Shown piece after piece: positions 1 through 5,661 of a DNA stretch of 5,929 nucleotides (the stretch's first letter is position 1; every line of letters begins with the position of its first letter). Location: assembly GCA_018663165.1 (NCBI GenBank), contig JABJES010000212.1:1-5929 (forward strand), in the 5' to 3' direction. A model generated the notes under the pieces. It saw only the letters and a list, made by a program, of their open reading frames with translations. It made no database searches and was not told where the DNA came from. A program made the position numbers and the translations under genes. This DNA is from Rhodospirillaceae bacterium. GTDB taxonomy: Bacteria > Pseudomonadota > Alphaproteobacteria > UBA11136.

Positions 1-1901
1 CCGCCGCCACCACCACCGCCACCACCACCACCGGAACCGCCGCCGCCGCCCGAGCCCGACGACATGGCCGAAGACGCCACCGCACCTGCAAAGGCTCCAC
101 TCATCGCCGAAGCGCAACTCCCCGCATTGGTGAAACTTCTGGTGCCGTGATACCAGCCGGGGCGGTAACCGTCGCGCCCCTTAGTCGCCGCCAGCACATC
201 ATTAAACTGTTCGCTCCATTGCTGTTCGACCCCCAGAGCCAAGGCATAGGGAAGAAATTTCTCAAAAAGCTCAGGCGTTTTCTCAGGCGGATTCATCACA
301 TTCATGCGGTCCTGCTCGGCGACACTTAGATAACGCTTGAACCCCTCGATCTCGTCCATGACGCGGCGCCCGAGTTGGGTCGGCGCCTTGTTGAGCTGAT
401 AGAAGATAAAGACGCAGACGATCATGGCAAAGAAAACAACCATGGCTGGCACAGTCGTAACTTCCAACATGAGATCAATGCTGCTGAACTCGCCATATCC
501 AATGGCCAGGACAAAAATGCCTGAGTGTAAAACCTTGAAGACCGATTTAAATCCAGGCTTGTTGGTGAGAGAGATTATTGACTTAAAACCAATCATGACA
601 ACGAAAAGAAATGCGCTGGTCCAGATTGATAGAAAGAAAAAGACGAAAATCGCCCCTGGAATGTCATGAGAAAACATGGCCATGGCGAGGATGCCGAGAA
701 GGCTAATCGGCAATGCGGGGATCAGGTAAAGATAATTGGTCTTGAAATAGGTTTTTGCATATTCGCCTTTCAGTTTGCCTTCCAGCGCCTCGCGGGCCTT
801 GTCCAGTTTCTCATGGTTTTTGGTATCCAGCTCAATACGGGTTTGATCCCCTGCAAACAGGGAATGGGAAAGAGCCGCCTCGCCGGGAAAGAGAGTTGAG
901 GTGTCTTTGGTCAGACGTTCGACCGTGTAATCGCCAGCCATTTCATCGATCAGGATATGACCCTTCACGGCCATATTAATCAGCGCCGCCGATAAGACTT
1001 TTTCATCGGCCCCCATCTTGATGACGTAACGGGTGGCCGCCGGAGACAGACCATCAGGCGGGGCGTAGCGGGCGATGATGGTGCCGGATTTCGGGTCCCG
1101 CCCGACCTTCGACCAGATGGCAAGGAAATAGGCGAGAAGCACCAACAGCGTCACCAGCCCGGCAATTGCCGCCCCGTTATCGATCAGGAACAAGGTGAGT
1201 TTCTCTTTTGATGTCGGTCGGATGACGTAACCAATGGGCCAGGAAACAGCGACGGTCAGACCCTCATGGCGTTTCAAGGCGCGCGTGCTGGCAAATGAAA
1301 TTTTACCCGAGCCGGACGAGCGAACAGAAAAGTCCCGCCCCTGGTCGCCGGTGTACCCGGTATACCCCGCATGTTCGAGAACACTGGCGCCAGGGGGTAG
1401 ATCGATCTCAACCGAAACCTTGTCGATGGGAAAATCCCATTCATTGCCAGTAACGTTCCAGTACAGCTCGTCAAAGCCGTCAAAGAATCCGATCTGGCGA
1501 TCAGTTTTGTAGGAGAGTGTATAAGTGTATGCACCGGGCTTGATCTTGACGTTTTCTTCGCCCAGATAAACCCGCACACCGTTCAATGAAGGTTTGACCA
1601 AATAGGGTATCGGTTTGCCATCGCGCAAAACCCGAGCGACATCGAAGGCAACATTAAACGATGTTCCCCTTAGCGTTACGTAACGAGTTGGGAAATCACG
1701 ATAGATACCGCGCTTGATCTTTTTCCCCTCAGCCGTCACCCGGATGGTTTCGGTAACATTGAGCGAATTGTCACCATGGATGACAACCTTCGAATCGAAA
1801 CTGGTTATGCGCTCATCGGCAAAAGCATTCCCGGCAAGAAAAACGCCGGAAAAGGCGAAAAGAGGGAAAAGCAGGAATCCCAGGCGGCGGGAACGGCGCA
1901 T
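1..1901 (-). CDS. DUF2207 family membrane protein, C-terminus cut by window edge
   Basis: Open frame of at least 633 codons with no stop before the left edge. I translated it by hand from ATG at 1901, which lies 9 nt after the lemA-like stop and is preceded by a G-rich ribosome site (GGGGGTGAG). The N-terminus is a signal peptide: Arg-rich start, hydrophobic core, and likely cleavage after NAFA near residue 28. Residues 29-234 form an extracytoplasmic beta-rich DUF2207 region with the typical early motif RGIYRDFPTRY. Membrane segments lie near 243-263, 391-411, 416-438, 456-472 and 484-503. Then come the family's cytoplasmic motifs: GFKRYLSVAEQDRM (about 520) and YALALGVEQQWSEQF. The end is a Ser/Gly tail turning to almost pure Gly from about 613, normal for this family, so only a few residues are probably missing. 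LemA-DUF2207 pairs are common in bacteria, but the biochemical role is unknown; a cell-envelope function is inferred. Confidence 0.93.
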   Translation of the reverse strand, partial: MRRSRRLGFLLFPLFAFSGVFLAGNAFADERITSFDSKVVIHGDNSLNVTETIRVTAEGKKIKRGIYRDFPTRYVTLRGTSFNVAFDVARVLRDGKPIPYLVKPSLNGVRVYLGEENVKIKPGAYTYTLSYKTDRQIGFFDGFDELYWNVTGNEWDFPIDKVSVEIDLPPGASVLEHAGYTGYTGDQGRDFSVRSSGSGKISFASTRALKRHEGLTVAVSWPIGYVIRPTSKEKLTLFLIDNGAAIAGLVTLLVLLAYFLAIWSKVGRDPKSGTIIARYAPPDGLSPAATRYVIKMGADEKVLSAALINMAVKGHILIDEMAGDYTVERLTKDTSTLFPGEAALSHSLFAGDQTRIELDTKNHEKLDKAREALEGKLKGEYAKTYFKTNYLYLIPALPISLLGILAMAMFSHDIPGAIFVFFFLSIWTSAFLFVVMIGFKSIISLTNKPGFKSVFKVLHSGIFVLAIGYGEFSSIDLMLEVTTVPAMVVFFAMIVCVFIFYQLNKAPTQLGRRVMDEIEGFKRYLSVAEQDRMNVMNPPEKTPELFEKFLPYALALGVEQQWSEQFNDVLAATKGRDGYRPGWYHGTRSFTNAGSCASAMSGAFAGAVASSAMSSGSGGGGGSGGGGGGGGGG

Positions 1902-1910
1902 CTCACCCCC

Positions 1911-2480
1911 CTAGTCGAATTTAACCGCAACCGGCTCTGAGGCCGCTTCGGCTTCGCCCCCATCAAGTTCAAAAAACTCGGCACGGTCAAAGCCGAATTG
2001 TCGGGCTACCAGATTGCTCGGAAACTGTTCGACCTTGACGTTGATATTGAGAACGTTGCCGTTGTAATAGCGCCGGGAATACTGAATCTTGTCCTCGACC
2101 TGTGCCAACTCACCCTGAAGGTGGAGAAAATTCTCATTGGCCTTAAGGTCGGGATAATTTTCCGACACCGCGAAAAGAGATTTGAGCGCGGCGGCGAACA
2201 TGTTTTCCGATTTCGCCTGCTCGGCCGGTGTGCCGGAATTACCCATGGCCGTGGCGCGGGTTTGGGTCACCGCCTCAAGCAGTTTTTTCTCGTGACCCGC
2301 ATAGCCCTTTACCGATTCAACCAGATTGGGGATGAGATCATAGCGGCGCTTCATCTGGACCTGAATATCACTCCAGGATTCCGACACCCGATTACGCAAA
2401 CTGACCAGTGAATTATAGGTAAAAAGGACATAAAGCCCGACAGCCACCACAAGGCCAAGAATAATATAAAGAAACGTCAT
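1911..2480 (-). CDS. lemA: LemA family protein
   Basis: This 189-residue protein has the full LemA layout. One N-terminal membrane helix (residues 3-21) leads into a long helical domain. Recognisable family motifs are SWSDIQVQMKRRYDLIPNLV (about 36-55), GYAGHEKKLLEAVTQTRA, YPDLKANENFLHLQGELAQVEDKI, and YNGNVLNINVKVEQFPSNLVA followed by FGFDRAEFFEL near the end. The length matches the usual size of about 185-200. The ATG at 2480 follows an AGGGGGGCG ribosome site. It is first in a two-gene operon, with the DUF2207 gene 9 nt downstream. The Nif11 gene pair upstream is separated by a strong terminator, so a promoter is expected between 2481 and 2560, but I see no convincing -35/-10 pair there. 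LemA proteins are thought to be membrane anchored with the helical bundle exposed; their molecular function is not established. The symbol is a family name only. Confidence 0.95.
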   Translation of the reverse strand: MTFLYIILGLVVAVGLYVLFTYNSLVSLRNRVSESWSDIQVQMKRRYDLIPNLVESVKGYAGHEKKLLEAVTQTRATAMGNSGTPAEQAKSENMFAAALKSLFAVSENYPDLKANENFLHLQGELAQVEDKIQYSRRYYNGNVLNINVKVEQFPSNLVARQFGFDRAEFFELDGGEAEAASEPVAVKFD

Positions 2481-2560
2481 AACGCCCCCCCTATTTATGT
2501 ATCTCCGGTCAGGTTAAAACCGTCAGTCTTTATTTGCACCTTTTTTCAGCGTCCCCCGGT

Positions 2561-2596
2561 TAAAATAAACCCCGAGGCCGCAAGACGACCCCGGGG
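2561..2596 (-). terminator. Intrinsic terminator after the Nif11 precursor pair
   Basis: Read on the minus strand, an 11-bp stem (CCCCGGGGTCG paired with CGGCCTCGGGG, including two G-U pairs) closes a 5-nt loop TCTTG. It is followed at once by TTTATTTT. The hairpin occupies 2570-2596 and begins 25 nt after the stop of the second Nif11 gene. It separates that pair from the LemA operon. Confidence 0.9.
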
Positions 2597-2621
2597 CGTA
2601 AAATCCTCATCTCTTAGGGCG

Positions 2622-2939
2622 TTACATCACCACGATGGCCGCGGCAGCGGGAGGACCGGCGGGCGGAGCCATGACAACCACCTGGGTCTGGGCGGGATCG
2701 GCCACACTGTGGTGGTGACCCTTGCCGGCGGCGACAGCATCAAGCTGGGCATCGTCGAGCTCCGTCTTGGCCTCGGCCTTGATATAGGCCTGGGCTTCGT
2801 CGAGCGAGATGTCATAGCCCTTGCCCTTGGCATAATCGACCACATGGCTCAGCCCGGTCGAGCTTTTTTGCAGCTCACCCAGCATCTCGGCATTGCCTTT
2901 AAGATCGGCGACGAAACGTTCGATATCTGAAGCACTCAT
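2622..2939 (-). CDS. Nif11-type RiPP precursor peptide (second of tandem pair)
   Basis: A 105-residue peptide with a Nif11-like leader: MSASDIERFVADLKGNAEM at the start, a central DYAKGKGYDISLDEAQAYI, and the acidic helix ELDDAQLDAVAAGKG ending near residue 73. Nif11 leaders direct maturation enzymes to a downstream core and usually end in a Gly-Gly-type cleavage site; here the equivalent is AAG, so the exact cut is uncertain. The presumed core (about 73-105) starts GHHHSVADP, then QTQVVVMAPPAGPP, and ends AAAAIVVM. It has no Cys, one Ser and one Thr, so lanthionine or Cys-heterocycle chemistry is unlikely. Three consecutive His are unusual. An AAAGGAAC ribosome site precedes the ATG. The paralogue lies 32 nt upstream, and both probably share one transcript. 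No modifying enzyme, protease or transporter is in the window, so the product is unknown. It could instead be a Nif11-domain protein that is not a RiPP precursor. Confidence 0.85.
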   Translation of the reverse strand: MSASDIERFVADLKGNAEMLGELQKSSTGLSHVVDYAKGKGYDISLDEAQAYIKAEAKTELDDAQLDAVAAGKGHHHSVADPAQTQVVVMAPPAGPPAAAAIVVM

Positions 2940-2971
2940 GGTTTAGTTCCTTTCAAGTTACAAAATTTGAG

Positions 2972-3289
2972 TTAGACGATAACGGTGGAAACGCCGATGA
3001 CGACGTTGGCGATAATAACGGTCTGTTCGGTGACAACCTGGGTAACAATCGGACCGGCCGTATTACCGGGACCGGCGGCGGCGATCTGATCAATTTGCTC
3101 GTCGGTCAACTCCATGGTGGCGGTGGACCGGATATAGGTCTTCACATCATCAATGGTGATGTCATAGCCTCGAGCCTGAGCATAGTCGATCATCAGGGAA
3201 ACGCTGGCGGGGCCTTCCTGCAGGTCACTTACCATATTCGCCTGGGCCTTAAGATCGGTGATAAAGCGGTCGATTTCAGAGGCGCTCAT
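2972..3289 (-). CDS. Nif11-type RiPP precursor peptide (first of tandem pair)
   Basis: A 105-residue paralogue of the next gene, equal in length. The leader aligns along its whole length: MSASEIDRFITDLKAQANM, then MIDYAQARGYDITIDDVKTYI, then ELTDEQIDQIAAAGPG around residues 81-96 of the codon count from the start of the acidic helix. These are hallmarks of the Nif11-like leader family. The presumed core after AAG is very hydrophobic and rich in Val, Ile, Thr and Asn: GNTAGPIVTQVV, then TEQTVIIANVVIG, ending STVIV. It has no Cys or aromatic residues. Its composition recalls proteusin (polytheonamide-like) cores, but that is resemblance only. A GAGGGAGG ribosome site stands just before the ATG at 3289. 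A possible promoter lies about 130 bp upstream in AT-rich DNA. The gene is followed by its paralogue after 32 nt and then by a terminator, giving a two-gene transcript without visible maturation enzymes. Confidence 0.86.
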   Translation of the reverse strand: MSASEIDRFITDLKAQANMVSDLQEGPASVSLMIDYAQARGYDITIDDVKTYIRSTATMELTDEQIDQIAAAGPGNTAGPIVTQVVTEQTVIIANVVIGVSTVIV

Positions 3290-3524
3290 GCTCCCTCCCT
3301 CAAAACAACATGATTTGAAGGGACATTAAGGAAAAATATCCGCCCTAAAGCAACCTAAAATAGACAATGAAGCAAAAAAAGACGTTATGGAAAATAATTA
3401 TGGTAAATATTATTTAATTTATACTTTAGCTAAATAAAGAACAGTCAAGTAAAGGCATAAAGTCCACAACCACCAGACGGCGACAATAACTACAAATCAA
3501 CTTCGACGGCATATTTGAAGAAAA
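3290..3524. other. AT-rich intergenic region without a gene
   Basis: No open frame with coding character is visible here. The stretch 3340-3450 is clearly richer in A and T than the flanking genes. It contains the proposed Nif11 promoter and, by position, the 5' untranslated leader of the Nif11 transcript. A short AATAAT/ATTATT inverted repeat occurs near 3391-3412, but it is weak. Confidence 0.6.
3418..3448 (-). promoter_or_regulatory. Possible sigma70 promoter for the Nif11 pair
   Basis: On the minus strand, TTGACT (3448-3443, five of six matches to the -35 consensus) is followed after 19 nt by TATAAA (3423-3418). The spacer is longer than the ideal 17, so this is tentative. It would give an untranslated leader of roughly 120 nt before the first Nif11 gene. 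Confidence 0.35.
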
Positions 3525-3572
3525 TGGTGCGCCTGGAAAATGGTGCGCCAGGAAATTGGTGCGCCAGGAAAT
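3525..3572 (-). repeat. Three 16-bp tandem repeats continuing the tRNA-Arg 3' end
   Basis: Three units of exactly 16 bp directly follow the tRNA-Arg gene on its own strand. The first two after the tRNA read ATTTCCTGGCGCACCA and the third differs at two bases. Each ends in GGCGCACCA, identical to the last nine bases of the tRNA, so this nonamer occurs four times at a 16-bp period (3525, 3541, 3557 and 3573 on the plus strand). The unit also contains TCCTG, as in the tRNA's T-arm. It can therefore be read as the tRNA 3' end with an internal CAGG missing. The changed base in the distal unit lets CCTGG and CCAGG (3548-3552 with 3532-3536) form a 5-bp stem. Confidence 0.9.
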
Positions 3573-3649
3573 TGGTGCGCCCTGCAGGATTCGAACCTGC
3601 GACCTACGGCTTAGAAGGCCGTCGCTCTATCCAACTGAGCTAAGGGCGC
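3573..3649 (-). tRNA. tRNA-Arg (anticodon TCT)
   Basis: This is a complete 77-nt cloverleaf including an encoded CCA end. The acceptor stem is a perfect 7-bp pair, GCGCCCT with AGGGCGC. The D-stem is GCTC/GAGC, the anticodon stem ACGGC/GCCGT encloses loop CTTCTAA, and the T-arm is GCAGG-TTCGAAT-CCTGC. The anticodon TCT reads AGA and AGG arginine codons. It lies 22 nt after the stop of the NDUFS4-like gene and is followed by the 16-bp tandem repeats. It may be co-transcribed with the genes before it, since no separate promoter is evident. Confidence 0.97.
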
Positions 3650-3655
3650 ATTAGG

Positions 3656-3670
3656 ACCGCTTTAGGCGGT
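3656..3670 (-). other. Small hairpin between NDUFS4-like gene and tRNA-Arg
   Basis: A perfect 5-bp stem ACCGC/GCGGT with loop CTAAA sits between the protein stop codon and the tRNA. No T-run follows it, so it is not a standard terminator. It could mark the mRNA end during tRNA processing or be chance. Confidence 0.35.
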
Positions 3671-3671
3671 A

Positions 3672-3965
3672 TTATCTGATCCGGTCGGGCCGGAAATTGT
3701 CAGCGTAGCTTTTCGGACGATAGCGTTTAACGTGAGGTTCCTCAACCAAAGCCACAAGGCGATGGGCCTGGGCATAGGCAACAGCCTCTTCACGGCTGGA
3801 GAATTTAAGATGGATCTGCTGACGGGTATCAGCCGACCCCACCCAGCCGGTCAACGGATCATGGGTTTTTTTCGCCAATGGCAGATATTCCAGCACCCAG
3901 TCATGGGTTTGCGCCAGACCCGATTGCATGGCCGTTTTCGCCGGCTGATAGATCCTGACATCCAT
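3672..3965 (-). CDS. NDUFS4-family protein (ETC complex I subunit conserved region)
   Basis: This 97-residue protein matches the alphaproteobacterial homologues of the mitochondrial complex I 18-kDa subunit NDUFS4. Family motifs are all present: RIYQPAKTAMQSG at residues 4-16, WVLEY at 23-27, DPLTGWVGSADTRQQIHLKF at 36-55, EEAVAYAQAH about 59-68, and RPKSYADNF near 83-91. In mitochondria this subunit sits on the peripheral arm of NADH:ubiquinone oxidoreductase; in alphaproteobacteria it is a supernumerary subunit, soluble and without a signal peptide. It is usually encoded away from the nuo operon, as here. The tail after NF is NFRPDRIR, which appears a little shorter than the usual Trp-containing ending. 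The ATG at 3965 has an AGGGAGAG ribosome site at good distance. The gene lies between tRNA-Pro and tRNA-Arg on the same strand with gaps of 45 and 22 nt, so one mixed transcript is plausible. Confidence 0.92.
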   Translation of the reverse strand: MDVRIYQPAKTAMQSGLAQTHDWVLEYLPLAKKTHDPLTGWVGSADTRQQIHLKFSSREEAVAYAQAHRLVALVEEPHVKRYRPKSYADNFRPDRIR

Positions 3966-4010
3966 GACGCTCTCCCTAATTTCTAAACGCCGCCGGCTTA
4001 CGGCCGGGGT

Positions 4011-4087
<77 letters not shown>

Positions 4088-4097
4088 ATCCTTTTGG

Positions 4098-4126
4098 AAC
4101 CTAGGGTTTTTGCCCCTTTAAAGCAA
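4098..4126 (-). promoter_or_regulatory. Possible promoter of the tRNA-Pro transcript
   Basis: On the minus strand TTGCTT (4126-4121) and TAGGTT (4103-4098) are separated by 17 nt, and the -10 element ends about 10 nt before the mature tRNA. The -35 match is fair and the -10 match only three of six, so spacing and location carry most of the weight. Confidence 0.35.
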
Positions 4127-4130
4127 GCTC

Positions 4131-4160
4131 TGGAAAGGCTTAAAAATGACGCTGTATACT
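4131..4160 (+). promoter_or_regulatory. Probable sigma70 promoter for the decarboxylase gene
   Basis: TATACT at 4155-4160 matches five of six bases of the -10 consensus. TGGAAA at 4131-4136, 18 nt upstream, is a four-of-six -35 match. Transcription would begin near 4167, at a short dyad ATGAC-AA-GTCAT (4169-4180) that could be an operator but is too short to assert. A strong GGAGGG ribosome site lies at 4190-4195, 8 nt before the ATG. Confidence 0.5.
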
Positions 4161-4203
4161 CCGCGTAAATGACAAGTCATCAGGCAACCGGAGGGACAGA
4201 CCA

Positions 4204-5520
4204 ATGCAATCAATAATTACAAAATTCAAACTTCTTTTCACCGGCATATTATTGGCGGCAATTTTCTGCACCAGTTCAACCTTTGCCCTGGCCGATCAAC
4301 AAGCCTCAGATCACAAGCCTATTACCCAAAGCCTTATCGCCTTGCTTGAAAAGGACCCGGCGCTCAAATCCCTGCTGGAGAAATCAATTGCAGAAGCCAG
4401 GAAGAGCAATCCGGATTTAAAGACAAACCCGGCCCAGAATTTAGCGGATTATTACGACTATATAGATGAAGCCTCAGAGCTCATCCCACAGGTCGTCATC
4501 AATAATCCGAAAAACCTGATCCGTGATCAAATACTGCAAAGCATTTGTTATTTCTATTTCCTGATTGATCAGCCCTTGTCTGAGCTCGACGGCAAGGGCC
4601 TGTTCAACAACAGAATTCAATATTACGGGCCGTTTTCCTCCTGGCTTCGTGACTTTGCCAATGCCTGGGGCCAGTTCCTCGATACAAAAGCGTCGTGGAG
4701 CGAAAAAACCTATAAGGAGTTTTACAACGACCCCCGGTTTGGGATGAAAAAAGGCTGGTACGGAACGACAAACAAATGGACAACCTTCAACGGGTTCTTT
4801 TCCCGCTTTCTCGAATCACCGTCCCAGCGACCGATTGCATCTCCCGGCGATAAATCCATCGTCTCCTCTCCTGCGGATTCGGTTCCCCAAGGTGTGTGGA
4901 CCATCGATGGGGACGGGAAAATTCACATCGGCGGCGGATTGAAAGTGAAGCTGACACGGTATTTCAGTGTTGAAGATCTTGTCGGAAAGGAAAGTAAATA
5001 CAAAGACGCCTTCAATGGCGGCGTCCTCACCCATAATTTTCTCAACGTCAACGACTATCACCGATACCATTTTCCGGTTGGCGGAACCGTTAAGGAAGTC
5101 AGCAACCTGGTGCAGAATGTCGCCCTTGAAGTTGCCTGGAGCCCGGATGAAGGCAAATACGTCCCCATCGATTCGATCGGCTGGCAGTTTTCTCAAACCC
5201 GTGGCGTGACGATCATCGACACCGGAAAGCACGGGCTTGTCGCCTTGATTCCCATGGGCATGGCCCAGGTTTCGTCGGTTAATTTTGAAAACAACGTCAA
5301 GGTCGGATCAAACCACAAGAAAGGCGATATGCTCGGCGACTTCCTGTTTGGCGGGTCTGACTTTGTGATGCTCTTTCAGAAAAATGCGGGGTTTGAACTC
5401 ACCGTCCCGGCCGATCACAAGGTGGTCACCAAGGCCGGTTCTGACCGTGGGCGCAGGGTCACAACCTATCAACATCTCCTGATGGGAGAGAAGTTAGGCG
5501 TCCTGCAAGGCGGTAAATAA
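4204..5520 (+). CDS. Exported phosphatidylserine decarboxylase-like (PSDC/PsiD-like) pyruvoyl enzyme
   Basis: A 438-residue protein. Residues 1-30 are a clear signal peptide (KFK, hydrophobic core, cleavage after FALA), predicting an extracytoplasmic location. Residues 35-200 resemble the helical PSDC domain found in front of some PSD-superfamily enzymes, ending in FNGFFSRF. The catalytic PSD domain covers about 205-435. Residues corresponding to the known PSD self-processing triad are present: Asp225 in PAD, the His pair 286/289 in DYHRYHFPVGGTV, and Ser385 in LFGGSDF. By analogy the chain should cut itself between Gly384 and Ser385, leaving a pyruvoyl group on a 54-residue small subunit. 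Ordinary bacterial PSDs have LGST there. The GGS motif, overall length and FLNVxxYHRxHxPVxGT block resemble fungal tryptophan decarboxylase PsiD. Substrate is therefore open: phosphatidylserine, an amino acid or other. A good ribosome site fixes the start. It appears monocistronic and divergent from tRNA-Pro. Confidence 0.87.
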   Translation: MQSIITKFKLLFTGILLAAIFCTSSTFALADQQASDHKPITQSLIALLEKDPALKSLLEKSIAEARKSNPDLKTNPAQNLADYYDYIDEASELIPQVVINNPKNLIRDQILQSICYFYFLIDQPLSELDGKGLFNNRIQYYGPFSSWLRDFANAWGQFLDTKASWSEKTYKEFYNDPRFGMKKGWYGTTNKWTTFNGFFSRFLESPSQRPIASPGDKSIVSSPADSVPQGVWTIDGDGKIHIGGGLKVKLTRYFSVEDLVGKESKYKDAFNGGVLTHNFLNVNDYHRYHFPVGGTVKEVSNLVQNVALEVAWSPDEGKYVPIDSIGWQFSQTRGVTIIDTGKHGLVALIPMGMAQVSSVNFENNVKVGSNHKKGDMLGDFLFGGSDFVMLFQKNAGFELTVPADHKVVTKAGSDRGRRVTTYQHLLMGEKLGVLQGGK

Positions 5521-5550
5521 ATCAGCGCCTGTTGCTGTGCGATCAATCAG

Positions 5551-5582
5551 GCCGTTGGGGTTCCCCCGCTGGCATAATTTTT
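5551..5582 (+). terminator. Imperfect terminator-like hairpin after the decarboxylase gene
   Basis: GGGG-TT-CCCC (5557-5566) forms a short core, with weaker outer pairing interrupted by mismatches. It is followed by CATAATTTTT. It begins 30 nt after the stop codon. The position and T-run fit termination, but the stem is poor. Confidence 0.35.
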
Positions 5583-5616
5583 GCTGTGTTTACAGTGGGA
5601 TGACTTGTGGGATGGA

Positions 5617-5656
5617 GGGTGTTTTTCGACAACAGGGACTTAACGAAAAAACACCT
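5617..5656. repeat. 11-bp inverted repeat with one-base bulge
   Basis: GGTGTTTTTCG (5618-5628) is matched by CGAAAAAACACC (5644-5655), with one extra A and a 15-nt loop. A G-T pair at 5617/5656 could extend it. No T-run follows on either strand, so it does not look like a normal terminator. It sits just before the first possible start codon of the right-edge frame and could be an operator or an mRNA hairpin. Confidence 0.6.
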
Positions 5657-5661
5657 GCGAC

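Noticed and set aside
1..60. CCG/CCA-rich simple repeat at the left edge
   Set aside because: It is the antisense of the poly-glycine tail of the DUF2207 protein, a normal feature of that family, and is in frame with the gene.
1998..2411. 137-codon open frame on the plus strand
   Set aside because: It lies entirely antisense to the LemA gene, whose protein motifs are unmistakable; the plus-strand product resembles nothing and is a shadow.
3525..3581. Regular short repeats as a CRISPR array
   Set aside because: The period is only 16 bp and there are no unique spacers; units are contiguous and derived from the tRNA end.
3525..3649. tRNA-Arg 3' end as the attachment site of an integrated island
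   Set aside because: Repeats of the tRNA end are tandem and adjacent, with no integrase gene or distant second copy in the window. An old integration event cannot be excluded, but there is no direct support.
3988..4010. GC-rich hairpin CCGGC-CGTAA-GCCGG after tRNA-Pro as a terminator
   Set aside because: The stem is only 5 bp and the following bases CGGCGTTTAG do not form a real T-run, so it is not called as a terminator.
4816..5232. 138-codon open frame on the minus strand
   Set aside because: It is antisense to the catalytic part of the decarboxylase, where conserved motifs fix the plus strand as coding.
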